DNA of 64,000 nt from CAVVYA01 sp964577835 (lineage in GTDB: Bacteria; Pseudomonadota; Alphaproteobacteria; SMXQ01). Positions 41,973 to 49,025 of the stretch are shown in pieces. The notes below the pieces were generated by a model, which was not told the origin of the DNA, ran no database searches, and worked only from the letters and a program-made list of their open reading frames with translations. Each line of letters starts with the position of its first letter. Position 1 is the first letter of the stretch. The translations under genes and the position numbers were made by a program. The stretch covers positions 1 through 64,000 of the forward strand of contig CAZOBN010000001.1 of the NCBI GenBank assembly GCA_964577835.1. Reading direction: 5' to 3'.

Positions 41973-42068
41973 GGGAGACTGGACACTGACCTAGGCCGAA
42001 ACTCGTTACGGCTGCTTCCTTCCGGACCTGACCGGGTTGGCGAGGGACCTATCCACCGCCAGCCTCCC
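41973..42068 (-). ncRNA. ffs: Small signal recognition particle RNA (4.5S type)
   Basis: On the minus strand the hallmark domain IV hairpin GGTCAGGTCCGGAAGGAAG, followed by CAGCCGTAACGAG, is present. The arms pair: GGGAGGCTGG at the 5' end with CCAGTCTCCC at the 3' end, and TAGGTC with GGCCTA. This gives a 96-base RNA, the usual length, that binds Ffh for co-translational targeting. dnaX follows downstream, as in many bacteria. Confidence 0.95.
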
Positions 42069-42074
42069 GAAGGC

Positions 42075-42105
42075 ACTATATCAGGAGCCCGGGCGAGAGT
42101 CACAA
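42075..42105 (-). promoter_or_regulatory. Candidate ffs promoter
   Basis: On the minus strand TATAGT (42075-42080) lies six bases before the predicted RNA start at 42068. TTGTGA (42100-42105) is the best -35, with a slightly long 19-base spacer. Confidence 0.55.
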
Positions 42106-42243
42106 GGAGGAGGATGAGGGCTACCGAGCGAAGCGTGGGAACCGGTCGAATGCCAGGCACGTTGACCGAAACCAGGCGGGATTCGGCGTTTCCGCGCTCG
42201 CTCCCTGGCTGGTATGATCCCCGGAACGCTAAAAGGTCGCCGT

Positions 42244-43245
42244 ATGCAGGTCGTGCACGAAGCCAGACGCTTTCACTACACCAAATTCGAAACGGCGGCC
42301 CACCTGCCCGATGATGGCGCGGATGTGGTGCGCGGCCTTTCGCAGGAGCAGAAGTGGCTGCCGTCGCGATTTTTCTACGACGCCCGCGGCTCGCGCCTGT
42401 TCGATGCGATTTGCGACCTGCCGGAATATTATCCGACCCGCACCGAAGAGAGCATCCTGGCGGAATTCGCCGGTGAGGTTGCCGAGCGCACCGGTCCTGT
42501 GGATATCGTCGAGCTCGGCAGCGGCAGCGCGCGCAAGACCCGTCTGCTGCTGACCGCCTATTCCGAGGCCGACGCCAGTGCCCCACTGCAGTATGTGCCG
42601 ATCGACGTGAGCGAGGACGCGTTACGCGCCAGTGCCGGCAATCTGCTGCAGAGCTATCGCAACCTGCAGATCAGCGGCTTTTCGGGCACCTACGAGCAGG
42701 GCCTCGCCGCCCTGCCGGACCCCCTGGCGCCGCGCCGCATGGTGATCTTCCTCGGCAGCTCGCTCGGCAATTTCCACGCGAACGGCCGCGCCGAACTGTT
42801 CGCGCAGGTTTCCGAGGCGCTGTCGCCGGGCGATTTCCTGCTGCTCGGCATCGATCGCCATAAGAGCAAGATGATCCTGGAGCCGGCTTACAACGACAGC
42901 CAGCGCGTCACCGCGGCGTTCAATCTCAACATGCTGCGCCATCTGAACCGCCGATATGGCGGCAATTTCGTGCTCGACCAGTTCGCTCACCTCGCCTTCT
43001 ACAACGAGATGGAGCGGCGCATCGAAATGCACCTCACCAGCCTGCGGCCGCAAGCGGTGCGTCTCGGCGGCCTCGGCCTGAGCACCGAGTTCGCGATCGG
43101 CGAGACGGTCCGCACCGAGGTTTCCTACAAATTCGAATTGCCGGCGCTGCTCAACGAATGCCGGCCGCACGGGTTTTCCCATCTCGGCAGCTGGTCGGAC
43201 CCGAACCGCTGGTTCGCCGTCACCCTGTTTCAGCTCGGCGGCTAG
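42244..43245 (+). CDS. egtD: EgtD-family L-histidine N(alpha)-methyltransferase
   Basis: 333-residue SAM-dependent methyltransferase of the EgtD family, which trimethylates histidine to hercynine in ergothioneine synthesis. Signature blocks are WLPSRFFYDARGSRLFDAI, LPEYYPTRTEE, DIVELGSGSARKT (motif I), PIDVSEDAL, FLGSSLGNFH and DFLLLGIDRHK. The ATG at 42244 follows AAAAGG; an upstream ATG (42214) has no ribosome binding site. EgtB (sulfoxide synthase) is not beside it. A class I glutamine amidotransferase begins 15 bases downstream. A role other than ergothioneine, or egtB elsewhere in the genome, both remain possible. Confidence 0.9.
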   Translation: MQVVHEARRFHYTKFETAAHLPDDGADVVRGLSQEQKWLPSRFFYDARGSRLFDAICDLPEYYPTRTEESILAEFAGEVAERTGPVDIVELGSGSARKTRLLLTAYSEADASAPLQYVPIDVSEDALRASAGNLLQSYRNLQISGFSGTYEQGLAALPDPLAPRRMVIFLGSSLGNFHANGRAELFAQVSEALSPGDFLLLGIDRHKSKMILEPAYNDSQRVTAAFNLNMLRHLNRRYGGNFVLDQFAHLAFYNEMERRIEMHLTSLRPQAVRLGGLGLSTEFAIGETVRTEVSYKFELPALLNECRPHGFSHLGSWSDPNRWFAVTLFQLGG

Positions 43246-43260
43246 ACCCGCCAGGACCGC

Positions 43261-43980
43261 ATGATGGACCAGCCCCTCCGCAAGTCCGCGCTGGCCGTCC
43301 GCCATGTCGCCTTCGAGGATCTCGGCAGCTTCGGACCTCTCCTGGAGAGCCAGGGCTACGCCATCCGAACTGTGGACGCCGGTTACGACGATCTTCGCCA
43401 GCCGGGCAAGTGCGACCTGCTCATCATCCTGGGTGGCCCGATCGGCGCCAATGACGAGGCCGATTTTCCCTTCATTCGCGACGAACTGCGGCTGATCGAG
43501 CAGCGGGTACGCCTTGGGCAGCCCGTTCTCGGCATCTGTCTCGGTGCGCAGCTCATCGCGCGCGCGCTCAGCGCCAGGGTCTACCGGGCGAAAGCCAAGG
43601 AGATCGGCTTTGCAACCGTGTCCTTGACGGACGCGGGTCGGCAATCTTGCCTGGCACCGCTCGCCGACACGGCGGTCCTGCATTGGCATGGCGACACCTT
43701 CGATTTGCCGGCTGGCGCGCGACATCTGGCCGCCACCGAGATCTGCCCGCATCAGGCCTTCGCCTGGGGGACGGACGATGCCGTGCTGGCGCTGCAATTC
43801 CACCCTGAGGTCACCGCGCGCGGTTTGGAGCGCTGGTTCATCGGCCATTCCGGCGAGATCGCCGCGAGCGGCCTGTCGGTCGCGGCGCTGCGCGAGGACG
43901 CCGCCCGCCATGGCACGGCACTCGAACGGGCGGCGGGCGACATCGTCACCCGATGGCTGGCCGGCGCGCCCGTGCGATGA
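43261..43980 (+). CDS. Class I glutamine amidotransferase
   Basis: 239-residue glutamine amidotransferase resembling free-standing GMP-synthase-like GATases. The oxyanion block IILGGPIGA, the nucleophile Cys in VLGICLGAQLIA, and the His-Glu pair in ALQFHPEV are intact, so it should release ammonia from glutamine or hydrolyse a gamma-glutamyl compound. It is sandwiched between egtD and nudC; its stop overlaps the nudC ATG (ATGA). It is not EgtC, which belongs to the class II fold. Two tandem ATGs (43261, 43264) are possible starts. Confidence 0.9.
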   Translation: MMDQPLRKSALAVRHVAFEDLGSFGPLLESQGYAIRTVDAGYDDLRQPGKCDLLIILGGPIGANDEADFPFIRDELRLIEQRVRLGQPVLGICLGAQLIARALSARVYRAKAKEIGFATVSLTDAGRQSCLAPLADTAVLHWHGDTFDLPAGARHLAATEICPHQAFAWGTDDAVLALQFHPEVTARGLERWFIGHSGEIAASGLSVAALREDAARHGTALERAAGDIVTRWLAGAPVR

Positions 43981-44939
43981 CCGAGCGCAATGTGTTCGAA
44001 GGGGCGCCGCTCGACCGGGTCGGCATCCAATGCAAGGACGAGTCCTGGGTCGCCGCCCAGCTCGCCTCGCCCGATGCCCGTGTCCTGCCGGTCTGGCGGG
44101 CGAAGAACCTGGTGAGCGCGCCGAGCGAGGATTCGGCGGAAGGCGGCGCCGACATACCGACCACGCCGATCAGCTTGGACATGACGACCGCGCGCACCGT
44201 CGCCGGATCCGAGGCGCCCCTCGTGCTGCTCGGCCTCGCCGGCGCGGTGCCGATCTTCGCCGCCGATCTCTCCGTCATTGCGGAGCCGCTCGACGCACTC
44301 GGCCTGACGGGCAAGGGCAATTTCGCCGACCTGCGCGACCTGGCGGCGGTGCTCGATCGCGGCGACAGCGCGGTGCTCGCCTATGCCCGCGCGCTGATCC
44401 ATTGGCACAGCCACAACCGTTTCTGCGCCAAATGCGGCAGCGCGACGGTGAGCGCACAAGCCGGCCGGGTGCGCCGATGTGTCAACGCCGATTGCGCCAC
44501 GCATCATTTCCCGCGCACCGATCCGGCGGTCATCATGCTGGTGACCCAGGGCGATTCCTGCCTGCTGGCGCGCCGCACGGGGCGCAATCCGCCGATCTAT
44601 TCCACCCTGGCGGGCTTCGTCGAACCGGGCGAAAGCCTGGAAGAGGCGGTCGCGCGCGAGGTCATGGAGGAAGTCGGACTTGGCGTGCGCGACATCCGCT
44701 ATCGGTCATCCCAACCGTGGCCGTTCCCGGCGCAACTGATGCTGGGTTTTCGCGCCGAAGCGACCGGGCGCGAGTGCCGCTATCTCGACGACGAGATCGA
44801 GGATGCACGCTGGTTCACGCGGGCGGAGATGCGCGGACTGTTCGACGGCGACGCCAACGGCACGAATTCGGAGGTTCACCTCCCCCGTTCGATTTCCATC
44901 GCGCGCCGGCTGATCGGCGAGTGGGCAACCGAAGGCTGA
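43977..44939 (+). CDS. nudC: NAD(+) diphosphatase / NAD-capped RNA hydrolase
   Basis: 320-residue Nudix hydrolase that cleaves NADH and removes NAD caps from RNA. The zinc finger is visible (CAKCGS and CVNADC), followed by FPRTDPAVIMLV, the Nudix box GFVEPGESLEEAVAREVMEE, and the NudC-specific SSQPWPFPAQLM. The N-terminal domain of about 130 residues is typical of the long alphaproteobacterial form. Its start overlaps the GATase stop by four bases. Confidence 0.95.
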   Translation: MTERNVFEGAPLDRVGIQCKDESWVAAQLASPDARVLPVWRAKNLVSAPSEDSAEGGADIPTTPISLDMTTARTVAGSEAPLVLLGLAGAVPIFAADLSVIAEPLDALGLTGKGNFADLRDLAAVLDRGDSAVLAYARALIHWHSHNRFCAKCGSATVSAQAGRVRRCVNADCATHHFPRTDPAVIMLVTQGDSCLLARRTGRNPPIYSTLAGFVEPGESLEEAVAREVMEEVGLGVRDIRYRSSQPWPFPAQLMLGFRAEATGRECRYLDDEIEDARWFTRAEMRGLFDGDANGTNSEVHLPRSISIARRLIGEWATEG

Positions 44940-44948
44940 GGCGCGCAA

Positions 44949-44988
44949 AGCTTATCCAGCCCGAAATACAGTACGGGCTATATAAGCT
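44949..44988 (+). promoter_or_regulatory. Nested hairpin in the mntP leader
   Basis: AGCTTAT pairs with ATAAGCT (44949-44955, 44982-44988) and, inside, AGCCCG pairs with CGGGCT (44958-44963, 44974-44979) around a ten-base loop. It begins 9 bases after nudC and ends 68 bases before mntP. It does not show the conserved bases of the yybP-ykoY manganese riboswitch, nor an MntR palindrome that I recognise. No T run follows, so it is not a simple terminator. Confidence 0.4.
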
Positions 44989-45056
44989 GGACCATTTGCG
45001 AGTCCGTCGCTAAATCATGCGCGCCCGCCCCTGTCCCGCCAGCCATACGGTCTTTC

Positions 45057-45641
45057 ATGAGTTTCGCAGGCCTGCTTCTGATCGCGCTATCGCTCGCGAC
45101 CGACTGCTTCGCCGCGGCGATCGGCAAGGGCACGGCATTGCGCCGGCCGACCCCGCGCGACGCCATCGTCATCGGCCTGCTGTTCGGAATCTTCGCTGCC
45201 GCCATGCCGGTTCTCGGCTGGGTGGCTGGCGTGTCCTTCCGCCAGTTCGTGACCGAGATCGATCACTGGATCGCGCTTGGCCTGCTCAGCGCCATCGGCG
45301 GCCACATGATCTGGGAAGCGTTCCATGGCGACCCTGAGGAAGCCGGCGGCACGGTGAAACGGCGCATCATCGGCTGGGCGCTGGTCGGCACGGCGTTCGC
45401 CACCAGCATCGACGCCGCCGCCATCGGCATTACCTTCGCCTTCCTCGATGTCGACATCGTGCGCTCGGCACTGGTGATCGGCGGCGTGTCCTGCATCCTG
45501 TCGGTCGTCGGTGTGTTTCTCGCGCGCATCGCCGGGCCGCTGTTCGGCCGCAACGCGGAAATTCTCGGCGGTATCGTTCTGATCGTGATCGGGATCAAGA
45601 TCGCGATCGAGCACACCCTAGACCAGGGCTTCCTGTTCTAG
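45057..45641 (+). CDS. mntP: Manganese efflux pump MntP
   Basis: 194-residue inner-membrane protein with six helices that exports Mn2+. The acidic residues expected in the transport path are in ALSLATDCFAAAIGKG and TAFATSIDAAAIGITFAF. Helices near LLFGIFAAAMPVLGWVAG and ILGGIVLIVIGIKIAIEH fit the family. Length is normal. Its leader contains a nested hairpin. Confidence 0.93.
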   Translation: MSFAGLLLIALSLATDCFAAAIGKGTALRRPTPRDAIVIGLLFGIFAAAMPVLGWVAGVSFRQFVTEIDHWIALGLLSAIGGHMIWEAFHGDPEEAGGTVKRRIIGWALVGTAFATSIDAAAIGITFAFLDVDIVRSALVIGGVSCILSVVGVFLARIAGPLFGRNAEILGGIVLIVIGIKIAIEHTLDQGFLF

Positions 45642-45648
45642 CGGGAAA

Positions 45649-46548
45649 TCAACGACGGTTTTTCGCTTGCTGGCGGAACGGATGGGCGGGATAGACGCCC
45701 ATGATGCGAAGCTCGTCCGAGAAGAAGCGCAATTCCTCGAGCGCCAGCTTCACCAGCCGCTCCTCCGGATGGCCCTCGACCTCGGCGTAGAACATGGTCG
45801 AAGCAAAGCTGCCGCCGATCATGTAGCTCTCGAGCTTGGTCATGTTGACGCCGTTGGTGGCGAAGCCACCCAGCGCCTTGTAGAGCGCGGCGGGAATATT
45901 GCGCACCCGGAACAGGAACGAGGTCATCACCGGACCCTTCGCGGGGTCGGGATCGACGGGCTTGCGCCTCAAGATGACGAAACGTGTCGTGTTGTGGTCC
46001 GCGTCTTCGATATTGGCCTTGAGCGACTTCAGACCATAGATCTTCGCCGCCAGCGCGGAGGCAATGGCCGCTTCGGTGATGTCGCCGCGTTCGGCGAGTT
46101 CGGCCGCGGCGCCCGCCGTGTCGGCATGCACGATCGCGCGCAATCCGTGACTGCGGATGAATTTGCGGCACTGGGACAGCGCGTGGATATGGCTGCGCAC
46201 CACCTTGATCGTCGTCAGGCTGGCACCCCGCGGCGCCAGCAAGTGGTGATTCACCCGCTGGAAATGCTCGCCGATGATATGCAGCTTGGTGGCGTGCGGC
46301 ATCAGCATGTGGATGTCGGCGACGCGGCCGGCGACCGAATTCTCGATCGGGATCATCGCCAGTTCCGCCTTGCCGCGCTCCACCGCCGCGAAGGTTTCCT
46401 CGAACGTCGCCGTCGGCAGCGTGGCGAGCCGCGGGAAAACCTCGCGGCAGGCCAGATCGGAATAGGCGCCGGGCAACCCCTGGAAAGCCACGGTGCGGCG
46501 CGGGGCGGCTTTGCCTGTGCGGCGTTTCGGTTGCGCGGTTCTGGCCAT
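45649..46548 (-). CDS. pheA: Prephenate dehydratase
   Basis: 299-residue enzyme that converts prephenate to phenylpyruvate. Catalytic and binding blocks are FQGLPGAYSDLACRE, IPIENSVAGRV, and the NTTRFVIL motif (TRF). The C-terminal ACT domain (TSFLFRVRNIPAALYKAL, KLESYMIGGSF) is expected to bind phenylalanine for feedback inhibition. It is convergent with mntP (7 bases) and lies 17 bases downstream of kdsB in the same operon. Confidence 0.96.
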   Translation of the reverse strand: MARTAQPKRRTGKAAPRRTVAFQGLPGAYSDLACREVFPRLATLPTATFEETFAAVERGKAELAMIPIENSVAGRVADIHMLMPHATKLHIIGEHFQRVNHHLLAPRGASLTTIKVVRSHIHALSQCRKFIRSHGLRAIVHADTAGAAAELAERGDITEAAIASALAAKIYGLKSLKANIEDADHNTTRFVILRRKPVDPDPAKGPVMTSFLFRVRNIPAALYKALGGFATNGVNMTKLESYMIGGSFASTMFYAEVEGHPEERLVKLALEELRFFSDELRIMGVYPAHPFRQQAKNRR

Positions 46549-46565
46549 GGATAGGGACGGATGAG

Positions 46566-47372
46566 CTAGCGGGAAGCGCCCAGCAGGGCGCGGGCGCGGT
46601 CGAGATCGGCCGGAGTATCGACGCCGAGCGGAACCGTGTCAACGAACGCCACGTCGATGCGCATGCCGGCCTCGAGCGCACGCAACTGCTCGAGCCGTTC
46701 GCGTTGTTCCAACGCGCTCGGCGGCAGGACAACGAAACGCTCGAGCGCCTCGCGCCGATAGGCATAGAGCCCGATATGGTGATAAAGCGGCCCATCGCCC
46801 GACGGCGCGGAGGCGCGGGTGAAATAGAGCGCGCGCCCACCGGTCAGACCGCGCTGCGGCGCCGGCCAGGGGCTGACCACCGCCTTGACCACGTTCGGGT
46901 CGGTGCGCTCCTCGGCGAGGTGGATGGCGGCCGCCAAGGTGCCGATATCGACCGCCGGATCGTCGAGCAGCGCCAGGGCGGCGCGTGGCAGATCGGGATC
47001 CAGGGTCGGCAGGTCGCCCTGGAGATTGACAACGCTGTCGTGCCGGCCAGCCGGATCGACCGCTTGTAAAGCTTCGAAAATGCGGTCCGAGCCGGACGCA
47101 TGGTCGGCGCGGGTCATCACCGCCTCGCCGCCCGAGGCTCGCACGGCGTCGAAAATCTCGCGATCGCCGCAGGCCACCACGACGGGGCCGAGCGCGGCCT
47201 CCATGGCGCGGCGCCAGACCTGGACGATCATGGGCGCGCCGGCGATGTCGGCGAGCGGCTTGTTGGGCAGCCGGGTCGAAGCGAGCCGGGCCGGGATCAG
47301 CACCAGCGGCGCGGTCGGCCGGGCCCGCCGGCCCGCCGGCCCCGAGGCGTGTTGCGAATGACGTGCAGTCAT
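46566..47372 (-). CDS. kdsB: 3-deoxy-manno-octulosonate cytidylyltransferase
   Basis: 268-residue enzyme that activates Kdo with CTP for lipopolysaccharide inner-core synthesis. The nucleotide-binding start VLIPARLASTRLPNKPL, the VNLQGDLPTL block, HIGLYAYRREAL and LEQLRALEAG are diagnostic. The ATG at 47372 follows GGGGACC; the preceding 34 codons of open frame look like leader sequence. pheA follows on the same strand. Confidence 0.95.
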   Translation of the reverse strand: MTARHSQHASGPAGRRARPTAPLVLIPARLASTRLPNKPLADIAGAPMIVQVWRRAMEAALGPVVVACGDREIFDAVRASGGEAVMTRADHASGSDRIFEALQAVDPAGRHDSVVNLQGDLPTLDPDLPRAALALLDDPAVDIGTLAAAIHLAEERTDPNVVKAVVSPWPAPQRGLTGGRALYFTRASAPSGDGPLYHHIGLYAYRREALERFVVLPPSALEQRERLEQLRALEAGMRIDVAFVDTVPLGVDTPADLDRARALLGASR

Positions 47373-47559
47373 ACTTTGGTCCCCTGTGCGGGCGCACAAT
47401 ATACCGCCCGGGAGAACCGCGGAACGCCGATGTGTAAAGCCGCCCCGCCCCCCCGCATCGGGGTTGCAAGGCATGGGAGTTACGGACTAATCTCCGCCCG
47501 CCTGAAGCGACCGGCCTGTTGCCGGTCTGCCCCGTGACGAAATCCCCGGAGCTTTCTCC

Positions 47560-48108
47560 ATGTCCTCGTTCGAGTGGAATAAGATCATTGGCGCCGTTCT
47601 GGTCACCTTATTGGCGATCAAGACCTTCGACATCGTCGGCGACAAGATCATCCATCCGCAGCCTCTCGAAAAGAACGTCTATGAGGTCGCCGGCGTCGTT
47701 CAGGCAGCGCCGACCACCCCGGGCGGAACCGTCGGTGCCGCCGTGAAGGAAGTCGAGCCGATCACCCCGATCCTGGCCTCGGCCAATCCGGATGCCGGCA
47801 AGAAGGCCGCCCAGAAGTGCGCCACCTGCCACACCTTCGAGAAGGGCGGCGCCAACAAAGTCGGCCCGAACCTCTACGGCATCATCGGCGCGCCCCACGC
47901 CCATCTGCCGAACTACCAGTATTCCGATGCGATGAAGAAGACGCCGGGCACGTGGGATTACGACGGTCTGAACAAGTTTATCGCCAATCCGAAGGGCTAC
48001 GTCCCGGGCACCAAGATGGCCTTTGCCGGCGTGCCGCGCACGTCCGAACGCGCCGACATCATCGCCTTCCTGCGCACTCTGAGCGACAACCCGCCACCGC
48101 TGCCGTGA
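47560..48108 (+). CDS. Membrane-anchored cytochrome c (CycM-like)
   Basis: 182-residue class I cytochrome c. An uncleaved N-terminal helix (KIIGAVLVTLLAIKTF) anchors it, followed by a Pro/Val-rich linker to about residue 75. The heme site is CATCH (Cys87, Cys90, His91), with Met in KMAFAG as the second axial ligand. Membrane-anchored c552-type cytochromes such as CycM pass electrons from the bc1 complex to a terminal oxidase. A short hairpin (GACCGG/CCGGTC, 47508-47526) lies in its leader and GGAG eight bases before the ATG. Confidence 0.93.
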   Translation: MSSFEWNKIIGAVLVTLLAIKTFDIVGDKIIHPQPLEKNVYEVAGVVQAAPTTPGGTVGAAVKEVEPITPILASANPDAGKKAAQKCATCHTFEKGGANKVGPNLYGIIGAPHAHLPNYQYSDAMKKTPGTWDYDGLNKFIANPKGYVPGTKMAFAGVPRTSERADIIAFLRTLSDNPPPLP

Positions 48109-48169
48109 GCCGCGGGCGGGATGAGATGATGGTCGTCCCGCCATTCAGCCGCTGCAAGCGGCGTCGGCC

Positions 48170-48952
48170 ATGAGCGAAACCTGTCCCGCGCCCTTCGTCG
48201 CCTTGGCGCAGACCTTGGCGGATCAAAGCGGGAACGTGCTGCGGCGCTACTTTCGCCAACCGCTCGCCATCGACGCCAAAGCCGACCTCAGCCCGGTCAC
48301 CATTGCCGACCGCGAAGTCGAAACATTGCTGCGCTCGGCCATCGAAGCGGCGTTTCCCGGCCACGGCATTCTCGGCGAGGAGTTCGGCGCGGTACGCACC
48401 GATGCCGAATACGTCTGGGTCATCGATCCGATCGACGGCACCAAATCCTTCATGACGGGCAAGGCGACGTTCGGCACCCTGATCGCCCTGACGCGCCGCG
48501 GCAGCCCGATCCTCGGCATCATCGATCAGCCGATCACCCGCGAGCGCTGGCTCGGCACGGCCGGCCAGCCCACCACGTTGAACGGGGCGCCAATCTCGGT
48601 GCGGCCCTGCGCGCGCCTGGCCGATGCCTCGCTCTATGCCACCACGCCGCAAATGTTCGTGGGTGGCGATGCGGTTGCGTTCGAGCGGCTGATGAAGGCG
48701 GTGAAATATCCGCTGTATGGCGCCGACTGCTATGCCTACGGGCTGCTCGCCTCCGGCTTCACCGATCTGGTATGCGAAGCTTCCCTGCAACCCTACGACT
48801 ATTGCGCCCTGGTGCCGGTGGTCGAAGGCGCCGGCGGGGTGATGAGCGACTGGGAAGGCCGGCCGGTGACGATCGCCTCGGGCAGGCGGGTTCTCGCCGC
48901 CGGCGATGCGGCCCTGCATGGCGCGGCGCTGGCCCTGCTCACCGCAGCGTGA
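48170..48952 (+). CDS. hisN: Histidinol-phosphatase / inositol monophosphatase family
   Basis: 260-residue metal-dependent phosphatase of the inositol monophosphatase fold. The metal residues are in GILGEEFGA (Glu70/Glu71) and VWVIDPIDGTKSF (Asp86, Asp89), and the C-terminal metal Asp in LQPYDYCALVPVVEGAGG. The wording of these motifs matches the HisN type that dephosphorylates histidinol phosphate in alphaproteobacteria and actinobacteria, but activity on inositol phosphate or other sugars cannot be excluded. No other his gene is near. Confidence 0.88.
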   Translation: MSETCPAPFVALAQTLADQSGNVLRRYFRQPLAIDAKADLSPVTIADREVETLLRSAIEAAFPGHGILGEEFGAVRTDAEYVWVIDPIDGTKSFMTGKATFGTLIALTRRGSPILGIIDQPITRERWLGTAGQPTTLNGAPISVRPCARLADASLYATTPQMFVGGDAVAFERLMKAVKYPLYGADCYAYGLLASGFTDLVCEASLQPYDYCALVPVVEGAGGVMSDWEGRPVTIASGRRVLAAGDAALHGAALALLTAA

Positions 48953-49025
48953 TGGTTTCCCGCCTTGATCGGCGGCGGTCGCACCGGCACAATCGCACTA
49001 TCATCGTCAAGGAGAACACCGAGGC

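Noticed and set aside
42244..43980. The amidotransferase as EgtC
   Set aside because: EgtC is an N-terminal-Cys class II enzyme; this protein has class I motifs (GICLGAQL, FHPEV), so the name was not used.
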